64,000 nt of DNA from Gavia stellata (taxonomy: Eukaryota > Chordata > Aves > Gaviiformes > Gaviidae). Of this stretch, positions 52,901-64,000 are shown in pieces. The notes under the pieces were generated by a model that was not told where the DNA came from, ran no database searches, and worked only from the letters and a program-made list of their open reading frames with translations. Numbering within the stretch: position 1 is the stretch's first letter; each line of letters starts with the position of its first letter. A program made the translations under genes and the position numbers. The stretch is from assembly GCF_030936135.1 (NCBI RefSeq), contig NC_082611.1:9191001-9255000 (forward strand), read 5' to 3'.

Positions 52901-55900
52901 ATCTTGCCTTAACTTGCATTTCAGATTGACAAACTGTATTGTTGTTCTCACTGAAGCTCATGATAGACTAAAAAAATAATAATTCATAGCTGCATCTATA
53001 GGTTAAATGAAAAGAAGCTGGTTTATGCTTTAGTATGCTGTCCTCTCAGAGGTTGTAAAATGCTGAGAAGACAAGCTTAACTGCAGCTCCTAAGGGAAAG
53101 GCAAGTGAAATGAGGTAACCAAAGATGGGATGTCATGAATGTATTTAGAAGCTTTTTTTAAGAATGATTTAAAACTGACAATGGTAATGCTGCATTGTAA
53201 AGAGGAAGAAATGGGTAATAGGGATATGGTTGTGTTTCTCCAATGAAGTAAAAAATAATTAACCAATACAGAATACAGAAACAAGCTAAATATTAATTCA
53301 GACTAAGAGCTTTAGGAACCATGGTATGAAGTACATTCATGATTCTATTTTATGTACGCTTTTTCTCTGAGGGTATCTTGATAAAAAACATACATCTCGA
53401 TCCCACATTCCTTATGCCTGTGAGCTGTCTCATTAAAGCTTAGACATCAGGACTGATGACAAGCCAATCAATAGATACCAAGTCACCTGAGAAAACACGG
53501 AATGAACAGACAGAAGAAATCTATTACAAATCCTGTCTTGATGTGGGAGAGAGAGAAAGATGAGAGCTGAATTTGTTAACTTGTATTATTGTTCAACTAT
53601 TACAAGGATTGAGTGTTAAAAGTAGACAGACAGGTCATTAACAAAGTCTTGAGGAATAAGAATTTTCTAAATTTAAGCAAATGTAAGGAGGAGAAGAAAA
53701 AGAAGCAAGATGGAGGTGTGGGGGAGTAGAGAGTACTAGATAATGTACAAATGCCTTGTTTTATTTATAAAAAAGACCTTGATTATGCAAAAGAATGCAT
53801 GAGTACTCCTACTGAAGCTTTGTGTAAAATTATTCTTATACATGTGTGGAGCATCAGGATCTAAAAATAGATTGGTGGTCAAATGACTGTAAGTCAAACT
53901 TATGTATTTAGTCTTTATACTAACTGGTCTTTAACCCTGTTCTAGCTCTAAGAAGACTCTTTAAATTACTGTGCTGTGTAAAACTATTGCTTTTTTTCCC
54001 AATTTCAGCTTGTCCTTAAGAGCAGCTGTTATCCTTCTTTGATGCAACGAGCATCATGGACTTTGGCAGCACCATTCAAAGAACAAAGTTACTACCGAAG
54101 CCCAAGTGACTCCATAGCTAATAACTATTCTCTTACTGCACGGGATTTAAAATTGAAAAATCTGCACAAATTAAAGTCCTCTTCAATAACAGGGACATCA
54201 CTGGGTTCAGCAGAGCAGAGAACAGCCTCACTGCGTATCCATATTTGAATGTGTTTATAAGTTTAGCCTTGCTTGTTCTATACATTTTTATCTCTAATCG
54301 CTTATCTGTTAAAGCATCATCCCTGGAAAAATCACTTATCCCTAATAAACGCTTACAAGCTTATCACCTCAGGGTCAGTATAGACAAATTTCCAAAAGCA
54401 TGCATAACTTCTTCAATAGAGGTAAGGTCAGTTTCTGATTAATTAGTTAGGTTCATCCCTCCAAATAATCACATGCAATTTGGAGGGGATTGTTTGCAAA
54501 GCAGAAAAGGAACAAAATAGAAGTTAGCTCTTATTACTGCTGAAAGGAAAAGTTAGTACCAACAGGAAACCAGAAACAAATTCAATGTGTGCACCCCTGT
54601 TATGCTCATATTAATGAGTCTTGCATAGCAAAACAAGATGGGGGACAGGCATTAAAATGTTTACTTGACAATCAAATCCAAGAAATGTTGCTTAATACTC
54701 TGTTTACATCTAAACCATGTAATTGATATATTTGTTAGTAAACTGCATACAGATGTAAATCCTACAATATGAGATATTATATGCCGTTGATTCAACATGA
54801 CATTGTGATATAAAGCAAATAAGGTTAAGAGTTGTAATACTCTTGCTATTTAAGTTTACCAATATGTATACAACAAACATTTTACAAAAACAAGTTACTC
54901 AGGCTTTAAGTATCTTGCCAGTTGCAGGGGTCAAATTAACTCCATTACTTAGTCTGAAAATTCCGAAGTAAGTTATTAATGAGCTTTTTTCCTAATTATC
55001 TAGTTAAATGTCCTCTGTATCAAGGTTAAGACATTCACAAACCATAGTTTTTTACAGACTGTCAGTCTGCCCGTGAATGTACTCATCCTGCATTGTTGCT
55101 TTTCTTCTCTGAAGTGTTAGAAATGGTTTCATTTCCCTGGGATAGATGAGACATAATAGCTTCAATATCTGCTTAGTCCCCTTGTACGTTATTTAAGGAG
55201 GGTTTGGTTTTGTTCGTTGGGTCTCTTTAACAGTTTCTTTATCATACACCTGATTCTTCTACTCCGTGTACTTCTCCAGTACACAGGTGAGATGTGGGAA
55301 GAAGGTCATGGTGCTTTTCTTGGTGAAAAGGCATGATGTATTAATTTTGTTAAAAGACCTATTTATTTGTACTCTGAAAATCACATGGTAATAGTTTGTA
55401 CTTCTCAGATTTTTCATGTGCAGTATATTTGGTGGAAATATGCATCTTCTAGAAGTGCTTTTATATCAAAAGAGAAAGTCCCAGTGCAGAAAATTGGGTT
55501 TGTGCGGGGAGGTAAGAAAGCACTGCAGTCTTAAGCATGAGCTGAATGCTTTCCTGAAGCTAGTTTATAGTCCTGGAATCAGCAAGATTATTTAACACAT
55601 GATTTTAATGTCTTGCTAAATGCTAAGTCAAAACTAAAGGCTTCTTTGTGACATTGTAGTTTTCTCTTATTTCATTATCTGATTAATTGTCTTAGCTCTG
55701 TTTTTCACCAGTCTGAAATAATATCTTATTTGAAAAATATTCCTGTATGTGATTTTCTTAACTGATGCTTAAAGCTTCAAAAGAACTTGGTCCTTCTAGG
55801 AAAAAGCTCAAACGTACACAAAGAAGTCAATGGAATTCTGATAGGTAATGTACTGTAATGTTATAAAGATACAGATTATTACATAGATATCTGAGTTGTG

Positions 55901-58900
55901 AGTATTTCTTTTTACTTGGATGCTATGTTAAGCATCCAAGCATGAAATGTTAAGTCTCTACAAAAAAAATGTATATGCATCAAGACTGAAATTCCATGGT
56001 ATGCTACGCTAGCACCTTTAACTGCTTCTTTGTGTCAGCACAGATTTCAGTCTTAGGTATGCTAAACAAAAGGTCTTCCTTTCGTGATTACTGACTTGAG
56101 AACCCAGAGTTTAGTTAATAGCAATGCAGATTGTAGAAATGAAGTCTCTCAGTTTTGCTGTGAGTGTTTAAATGCTCTGTAATGCTCTGAGAGTTGTGTC
56201 AAATTGGGTGCTCTGCTGTAGTGAATATTTCTTTTTATTTTCCTTGTGCTTGTGTTCTTCATCTGTAAAACAAGGAAATAGTCCTCTCTGGAAGTGCTAT
56301 GACAATAACTTTCTTACTCCTTGTAAGATGACATGGTGATAAATACCAACAAAAAGACAAAAGGGATATTTAAATTCTCTTAAACTACGGACTTGATAAT
56401 GTGAAGTAAATCAAATATGGAGTGACAGCTTATTGGCTGAGTATTGTTCATCCTGAGCAGTGTAGACAAAGGCCCGATAGAAAACAGCATATAATCAGAA
56501 AATGAAGTCTGTAGTGTAACATTTACGCAAATGAGCCAATTTGAACTTTCGACTCAGACCATTAAGATTTTGGTAAGAGTCACCTGAAAAGAGGTGGAGA
56601 TCTTAGGCAACCTAAATAATAGTGCTAGTAGGTCTGGCTCTGATAGAATTGCTTATAAGATACTGCCTGTCTGAGTGATACCGTGTGGTTGTAAGGTTTA
56701 CATGATTGTATTCTTTCTGTTAAAGTAGTATGCTATGTTATACAATTTTGCTGAGGTTTTTTTATGAGTAATTGAAATACTTCATAGGTCATACTTGTCC
56801 TCAGTGCAGTGTAAGTGGTTTATATAATGCTTGTCATTTGTCCATATTGATTTAAGTATTCATTACTGCTTCTTTATTCACTAAACTTGTATACTTTTTA
56901 TTCAGAAGTACACCAACTTTGTTAAACAGTTTGGATCCCATTTCACTGTGTGCACCTGCTCATATGACAGAATTACATGTTGTACATTATACAGACAACC
57001 AACCACTGACCCCAGAAGAACAGTTTGTTGTCATGCACTTACATGAGAAACAGATAAGTAAGCGAGAAAAGCCACCTTCAAGAAATGATATAGAGGTATT
57101 TATATAATTTTTTTTTCAGGTAAAAGTAGCAGCAGTAATCATCTGCCATATATGTCTGTAAACTGTTTACTTAAAAGTAGTTGAGAAAAGAAGGCAGTAC
57201 ATGAGGTTTAGAAGATGTAAATATCCCATATAGCAAACTGCTGTTAAATATTGTGGACTCCTTTCCCATTTGTTTCTCTTTCTAGCTACTTAGTCCGATT
57301 TTTGTTCTAATGGGTTTGCAAGTAGAAGTATCTTCCCCAAAAAAATCTTCACTAGCCTCTCACATTGTTGGCTAGTACTTCAGAGATCAGTAATTTAATA
57401 CGCTGCACTTGGTTCTATTGGTATATATGCTTACATCAAAACAGATGGAAGTATTGTAAAAATATCAGGCATTGGCAGTGCTTTAAAAAGAACCAAGAGA
57501 CAGATAGCCAAAATCCATTATATTCAAACACCTTTCAATTGTGGAAAAGGTTCAAGTGATAGAAAAGCGAAAAGTATTTTGTAGTAATTAATTATCTGTC
57601 AGAAAATTCATACAATAAGCATAATATTTTTAACATTATTTTTTAGCGGTACTGTTACTACATATATAATGGAGTGCAGGAAGACATGCTGGCACCTCAG
57701 AATAAGGAAATGATGAATGTAATTTTAAAGCATATTCCAACTCACATTCTTACTAATCCAGACCTGGAGAATTTACTTGCAAGTTTAAAAGAAGAGATTA
57801 AGGCAGACTATCGTATCAGCCTCATGAAAGCCATTGGTAAGACTCAAAATCTCTTAGCAATACAGAGTGTGTAAACATTTATTGCACTTTGAAAGCAAGT
57901 CTGCATTCTATTCTTAGCACCCATGAAGAATTCCTTTGGGGTCAGTAGAACTGCAATAGATATCTGAGAGAATATAATCTGTGATCATGCTACAAGACAT
58001 TCCAGTTTCAACAAATACCTGTTTACTAAACCATACATCCCATCACTTAAAAATAGTCATTTCCAAGTTCAGTAGCTCTGGGCACATAGAATCGTTTTGT
58101 CCATACTTATACAATTTCCCATTCCTAATTCAAATCCAAATTACATTCAAAATGCATAATTCTGCATCATCTCATCAGATGTATAAAGAGGGGGTTGATC
58201 AAATGATGATGGACGAGGAGTAATCATCTTAATTTGTAGCAAAAGAAATTAGATAAGAAATTAGAAAGACATTGTGACTATAAAGATTGTGAAGCACTGC
58301 AGCAGATAATTCATTGATGAATGTGCTTTGATTCATTGAAGAATGATGATTTGAAGTGCATGATAGACAAGTATCTGTCAACAGCAGTCTAAGTATATTT
58401 GATCTTGATGTGGAGAGAGGGTAAACTAGGCTATTTTAACAGATACTTCCCAGACTAACTTTTTTGTTGTTCTGCAGTAAGTCAGTGATACCCATTAATG
58501 GCCAAATTCATCTGTCTCATGACTCCAGTAAAGTCAGATGTTACACTGGGTTAATATCACAAGTTCAAAGAATTTAATTTAGACAATACAGGATTAAGGA
58601 AAATTAGATGATACATTAATGTGCATGATTACACTGCTCATGTTCAACAAATAGAAGATCATCATATATAAATAAATGCAAAAGAATGTTATAATCCTTT
58701 AAATTCAGTAATGCCCATCTGCAAGTGAATGTGAAAGAGACAGTTCTGTAGAACATGAGATTTTTTTATTCGCATTCCAGTAGTCTTTGGTTTTTTGGGT
58801 TTTCCACATGTGAAATAATTCCTTTCGATTTTCTTAAATATGTTGACCAGTAAGTAGGTGTGGCCTCTCATTCATGAGATTGATAAAAAGCAGAGATTGA

Positions 58901-61900
58901 ACAGTTTTCACTCTGCCTTCTATAGTCTCTGATATCTTTCAAAGTATCCTTTAATTTGCCTTTTATCGATGTCACAATTTTAGTGTTTGCAGTCCCTTTT
59001 TGTGGTAATGCTATTGTCAACAAGGGCTAGTGAGTCTGCTTCCCAGCTTTTGTTAATCTCATATGTAATGGGCCATTGGTTGGAACGAACTGGTAGCACA
59101 TGAGTTTTGGCATTTAGCAGATCATAGATCAGCCCTTTGAATGTCATATCCTTCCTAGGTGCAAAGATGATTCATAACATTCCTGTATTTCACAAACATT
59201 TAAGAAGCCTTCTAAAAATCATCCTTGAAAGGGAGATATTTCCACCCCTGGTGTACGGACGAGGAACTGAAGCATGAAATAAATGTGCTTCAACTGGAAA
59301 GATAGGACGAAAAACTGTTTCTCCTGCCTCCCATTTTTAGAACCAGGACCAATTCTTGTTTTCTTTTTCTGAAATAATTTTATAGTCAAATTGGTAATTT
59401 GATTATTGTGCTGTATTTCATCCTAAAAACATGCAAGTAACTGTATGACAGTGTATAAGTTTTAAACGTGCAGAATACTATGACTTCCTGAACTATGGAG
59501 ATACTTTGTTTTCATATGTAGGTTTTGACCATACATGCAGACTCACCATGATATATATAATTTGTTCTAGTTGATTACATCTTGATGGATCCAGCTGAGA
59601 GAGAGAGACTGTTTATTGGAAGTACCCCACGCCCTTTTCCCCAGAGAGTTGTCCGTGCACCAGTCCCATGGCACAGCTCTTACAAAGAAGTGAAAAGCTG
59701 GAATGAAAGGAATCTATTCATAGTGAATCCATTGATGCCCACTTTGCAGCAGCTCTGGCTTTCTGAGTAAGATATCTTGTTCATAGGTTCTTAATTAAAT
59801 TGAGAATGTTTTTATTTTATGACTTGGTTAGAGAGTGCATCTGCTGACTTCTCTACATATACTACGGAGATCTTGGGGGAGCCAGTAGAAAGAAAATGGC
59901 AAAATCTGTTCTGTTTTCTAATTAATTTTTTTTTTTCTGAGCCTGTAAGAATCTCAACATAAAATGTTGCTTCCTGCAGACTCTGAATGCAAGCATGAAC
60001 ATGTTTTACATGTCCACAGTGAAGAATGGATAACTTCGTGATAGGAAAAGATCATCCCCTTTGTTAAAAGATGTTATCCCTAATATCCGTGATGTGATTT
60101 GGAATTCTCATCTTGATTCCTGAAAATAACAAAATTGAGTGTCTTTCAAATGTCTGTAGTTGGAAGTTGTTCTGGGGACTTTTGAAAATGGAGATATGCT
60201 TTCTTATGAAGATAAATATGGTGGTTAGTAATCCTAAGAACTGTTTTTGCATTTAAGTAACATTTGCAGGAATTTAAGCTCTTGTATGTTACAGACTGTG
60301 ATACACGCCATGCTGATGAATATTTTGGCCCCCCCCAGGGTAGACAGCATAGGTGCTTATTATTATTAATATGGAATAGAAGCAGTAGGTGTCATTCTGT
60401 ATGTTCTTTAATGCCTGGATACACTAATGAAAAAGGAAAAGGGCAAGAAATTATTCCAGCAAATTATTTTAGAAAAAAAATAACACAACTTTAAAAATAA
60501 TGAATACAAAATGAAATTTGTGAAGCCTTTTATGTTTGCCAATAGCAAAAAAAAAATTGGAAGTGCACTTGTTGGACAGCTTAGCGATGAAGTGATCTGC
60601 ATCAATGAAATTATATTATTGGTGTTTATAAATACACGAGACCTTCCTGACTATATTTAATGGGTTTTTTTTTAAACAGAATTCTGTAAAATATCTACTA
60701 TTTGTTTTACTTCCATAGGTATAGTCATCTAAGGTTTGTTCGCACTGAAGAAATGCTTTGTAGAGACCTGCCACTGTTGCCTGTTGAATTTGAGGACGTC
60801 ATTCAAAGACACTGTGTGGAAGCTCACAATATTCTTCAGAACAAGTCAGTGCCAACTGTAGTAACAGTAGATAAATGCAGTATCTTAGGGTCTGATTTAC
60901 ATGAAGCTCCCTTTTTAAAACAGATCTTAGACTGAGATAACACTAGTCCCAACCACAAGGCTGCCAAAACAAAGGGGAAAATAGCGGAGAGGGATAAACA
61001 TCTGGATGCTGAAAGAGCTATTGAAACTGCAAGAAACTCTTGCTTGCACCAGAGCAACTGGGAATAAACTGACTATGAATAAATGTAGACTGGAAGTTAA
61101 AAGCTTTCTAACCATGAGAGGAGTGGAGTCTAAATCTATAAAAATGGTGACAGAAAACCTAACTTTTTTAATTATGGAAATAGATCAATTTAAGAAAGAG
61201 ATTAAATGAGGTAATAGCCCATGATATTAGGTGATTGCATTCTGCCACCTGAGATCTCTTCCAAACTCAAGTTTCCCATTTAATGCTTGTCGTGGTTTAA
61301 CCCCAGCCGGCAACTAAGTACCACACAGCTGCTCGCTCACTCCCCCTGCAATGGGATGGAGGAGAGAATTGGAAGGGTAAAAGTGAGAAAACTCATGGGT
61401 TGAGATAAAGGCAGTTTAATAGGTAAAGCAAAAGCTGCACACACAAGCAAAGCAAAACAAGGAATTCATTCACTGCTTCCCATCGTCAGGCAGATGTTCA
61501 GCCATCTCCAGGAAAGCAGGGCTCCATCACGTGTAACAGTTACTTGGGAAGACAAACGCCATTACTCCGAATGTCCCCCCCTTCCTTCTTCTTCCCCCGG
61601 GTTTATATGCTGAGCATGATGTCATATGGTATGGAATATCCCTTTGGTCAGTTGGGGTCAGCTGTCCCGGCTGTGTCCTGTCCCAGCTTCTTGTGCACCC
61701 CCAGCCTACTCACTGGTGGGGTGGTGTGAGAAGCAGAAAAGGCCTTGACTCTGTGTAAGCACTGCTCAGCAATAATGAAAACATCCCTGTATTATCAACA
61801 CTGTTTCCAGCACAAATTCAAAACATAGCCTCATACTAGCTACTATGAAGAAAATTAACTCAATCCCAGCTGAAACCAGGACAATGCTAAAAATTCAATA

Positions 61901-64000
61901 TTGTCACTAGTATTTTGCCTATTAATATTAATTTAAACTAATAGCAGGAGCCCATTATAACAAGAATCCTTAGCTTAAAAACTCAGGTTTCCTCTGAGTC
62001 CTGGTAGGTACAGTTTTGTTTGACATCTAGTTCACAATTCTCTGCTAGCCCTTTGAATTTTGCTCATTCTTTGGGTAATTTCTGAGCTTGGATTTCACTG
62101 CAAGGAGCAAAGTAAGACTAATAAGCTTTTAAAAACTTTGTCTCCATATTATTTTGTTGTAGGTGGATCCCAACTTGTGCATCCATTTTCCTTGATCAAA
62201 AAAGGAAATGGCTTCATTTTGCTCCTGAAAATGACTGTGATTCCTCTCAGCGAGTTGAAAGCTATTTTCATTCAGTGGCAACTCTAATGTCGTTACAATT
62301 ACGTGAGATGGTTGTTAACTCCTTAGAAGATCTTCTTGCATTTTTTATGATCCACAAGGTATATGCTGTGAAGTGTATCTGTAGTCTTCAGTGTTACTTA
62401 GAGATAGTAATTCATATAGCCATAAAATGTAATGCTCTTTGAAGGCTAAAATATCCCAGATAGCTCTTGACTCCATAAAAAATGGCTGAATCCTTCAAAC
62501 AGTTGTGCATACTCTGGACTCTTTTTTTAGCATGGTCAAGAGCTGCTCACTTGAATAATCATTTTGCAGGCCTAGGGTTACAACTAGCAGTTTATAGGAG
62601 TTTTCAGGTCTGTCTTGAGTGACTGTGCATTTTTTTTTTTCTTCAGTTCTAGTTTTATTTTTCTTGGCCTTAACCAGGCAAAATACTTAAATGTGTTTTT
62701 CTGAAAGCACGTGAGTATTCCCATTTAAAGTCAAAAGTGTGTATAGTCATGCATGTAATACTTTGCAGAAGTAATTTATGTATGTGGTGTCCCTATCTAT
62801 ATCAAATGAGTGTCCTGTATTATTTCAAGTAATGCACATAATTATATTAAACATTACACTGTGAGAGTTTTTAACACTATTTTGTCTATGACAAAGTTGC
62901 CTCTGAGTGGAAATGAGTTCTTTAAATATCAGATCACCCAGGATCTAGCATGGTAAGACAAAATGAAACGTATTTAAACAGATAAATGTAGCAGATTAAA
63001 TACTGCATTGCAGCCAGAGGATCACGCTTAACACAATACGCTGTCAAACTTAGGCTAAGCCTTGCATCTGGGTGATGATGGTGTTGCTGATGATTGGGGG
63101 TTTTTTTAGGTTTGTTTTGTCTTGTCAGTTGGTTTTGTGTGGTGTGTTTTGGTTTTTGGTGTTTTTTTAAATCATTTTAGCACCTACATTAGGAGTCTGT
63201 CATGGGTTAGGACTCCATTACTGTAAAGGCAATTTGGGGGAAGGGAGTTCTTACTAATCATACCGGGCAATTAAAAAATCAGGATCTTGTATTTGATTCT
63301 AGATTTTATTTCTGATAGACATTATGGGTATTTTTTTAGAGCTTTTGTTTTGTACAGTAATTAGTGCTTTACTTCTGTTATTTAAGGGAAAATCAAGGCA
63401 ATTAGGCTTAAATCCAGTTTCCTAATTCCAGCTTCTATAGATTCAGTTAGGAGTTGGCACCTTAAAATCTTGTGTATTGGGGCATCAGTGTTTTGAATAA
63501 AAATCAAGGATGAAGATCCCATTGGTGCTGTGTAGTTAAGAGATTTGGGGGAGTTTGAATCTTTTAAAAATCATTATAGTGATAGCTGATTTCCTTGGCA
63601 TGTACAATTTTTATTCTTTTCCCTAAGGATGGAAGTGATTTTACAGAACCGTATCAAGAAATGCAGTTCTTTGCACCTCAGATATTAACAGTCAAACTCA
63701 GTGTGGAAGAACCCAAGATTGTCTTTGAGCCACCTTTGAAAGAATGTTGGGATTTAATCAGTCATTGTTTCAGGGAGATCCTGCACAGTGCTGAGGAACT
63801 TCCAAAGGTACTGGTTAAGTTACAGCTGCATACAAAATACAATATGAATAAAAACTGTCTGTGATAGTAAAGGTTATGAATGAGACGGAAAACTGACAAA
63901 TAGAAGATAAAGATGAGGGGCGTGTATCACGAACTGTGTGAACTTCTGTGATTATAGAAGATAGCACAGAAATTGTTCTTTTTCAGATTCAAGTTATATT
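49881..64000 (+). CDS. DNAH3: DNAH3, dynein axonemal heavy chain 3, 5' part (N-terminal tail exons)
   Basis: The exons are 49881-49987, 50419-50441, 51511-51612, 54009 to about 54175 (3' edge unsure), 56906-57095, 57647-57836, 59571-59766, 60719-60844, 62163-62358, 63628-63807 and one starting at 63987 that runs off the window. Phases agree across every junction except that after 54009. Segments match the human DNAH3 N-terminus as I remember it: PELPPLPASA, LMQRASWTLAAPFKEQ, SPSDSIANNYSL, VDYILMDPAERERLFI, FPQRVVRAPVPWHS, LRFVRTEEM, SLEDLLAFFMIHK and EPYQEMQFF. This is the tail that assembles with other axonemal dynein subunits on the inner arm; the AAA+ motor is beyond the window. It acts in motile cilia and sperm flagella (established knowledge for the family). 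Confidence 0.93.
51213..51237. repeat. Perfect 11-bp inverted repeat with 3-base loop
   Basis: The arms AAACTCCACAC (51213-51223) and GTGTGGAGTTT (51227-51237) are exact reverse complements around AAT. It lies in a DNAH3 intron, 274 bases before the exon at 51511. It could form a short hairpin in RNA; chance is also possible. Confidence 0.8.
52007..52025 (+). repeat. Poly-A tract in DNAH3 intron
   Basis: A run of about 19 A interrupts an otherwise mixed intron sequence. No retroposon body was recognised 5' of it, so it is listed as a plain homopolymer. Confidence 0.8.
54009..54248 (+). CDS. DNAH3: DNAH3 exon with LMQRASWTLAAPFKEQ; 3' border unresolved
   Basis: The acceptor TTTCAG is clear and the first 50 or so codons match human DNAH3 closely. 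The frame runs to a TGA at 54246-54248, so a donor must come earlier. Only a weak GT at 54176 (AA then GTCCTC) has the phase needed by the next proven exon at 56906. A second open frame (54249-54421, NRLSVKASSLEKSL onward), ending at a good GTAAGG donor, loosely resembles the following human residues, but its phases do not fit the exon at 56906. Possible explanations are a micro-intron, an undetected exon, or a frame error in the sequence. Confidence 0.6.
   Translation, partial: LVLKSSCYPSLMQRASWTLAAPFKEQSYYRSPSDSIANNYSLTARDLKLKNLHKLKSSSITGTSLGSAEQRTASLRIHI
54422..56905 (+). other. DNAH3 intron
   Basis: This is AT-rich sequence between the unresolved exon and the proven exon at 56906. I looked for a short exon that would reconcile the phases and did not find a convincing one. 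No repeat family was recognised. Confidence 0.5.
61288..61883 (-). mobile_element. Solo LTR of an avian endogenous retrovirus (ERVL-like)
   Basis: This is a 596-bp element starting TGTCGTGG and ending CCAGGACA, flanked on both sides by the 5-bp duplication ATGCT (61283-61287 and 61884-61888). It matches from memory a common LTR family of neoavian birds. Its sense strand is minus: on that strand it begins TGTCCTGGTTTCAGCTGGGA, and a TATATAAA-like box corresponds to plus positions near 61601-61609. No internal viral genes are present, so it is a recombined solo LTR. The intact duplication and full-length ends suggest a moderately young insertion. It lies in the DNAH3 intron between the exons at 60719 and 62163, antisense to the gene. 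Confidence 0.88.

Noticed and set aside
54249-54421. A definite extra DNAH3 exon ending at the GTAAGG donor
   Set aside because: The resemblance to human DNAH3 is loose and the phases do not fit the next exon; kept only as a finding.

Overview
The window is vertebrate, almost certainly avian, nuclear DNA. Exons are short with GT/AG borders, the introns are compact, one CpG island is present, a 5'-truncated CR1 LINE lies in DNAH3 territory, and a 596-bp solo LTR belongs to a family I know from neoavian birds. Gene order and strands are CRYM(+) - ANKS4B(-) - ZP2(+) - MCH-receptor-like GPCR(-) - LDAF1/TMEM159(-) - DNAH3(+). Apart from the GPCR this matches human 16p12 in mirror image. I cannot name the species.

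Region by region: 1-6361 holds the last five coding exons of CRYM (mu-crystallin / ketimine reductase); its 5' exons lie left of the window. 11331-15878 is two-exon ANKS4B on the minus strand, tail-to-tail with CRYM. 15.9-21.9 kb shows no gene. 21.93-27.94 kb is an 18-exon ZP2 gene with two E-boxes, a TATA box, a furin site, a C-terminal membrane anchor and a polyA signal 14 bases after the stop. 28-36.8 kb shows no gene. 36855-38493 is a two-exon rhodopsin-family receptor closely resembling melanin-concentrating hormone receptor 1; its short first exon, which is below usual ORF length cut-offs, was found by splice-phase matching. 40.7-44.5 kb is LDAF1 on the minus strand. 45.2-46.1 kb is a CpG island between the head-to-head LDAF1 and DNAH3 genes. 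From about 49.9 kb to the right edge lie the first ten to eleven recognisable exons of DNAH3 (axonemal dynein heavy chain 3), all from the N-terminal tail; the motor domain lies beyond the window.

These genes do not form a pathway. They are a conserved syntenic block with unrelated roles: thyroid-hormone binding and ketimine reduction, brush-border assembly, egg coat, neuropeptide signalling, lipid-droplet biogenesis and ciliary motility. The points most worth a second look are the MCH-receptor paralogue at a place where I recall none in human, the ZP2 start region (two strong ATGs in different frames), the unresolved exon border near 54.17-54.42 kb in DNAH3, and a choice of two last-exon acceptors in LDAF1. 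I did not find a convincing new type of biological system.
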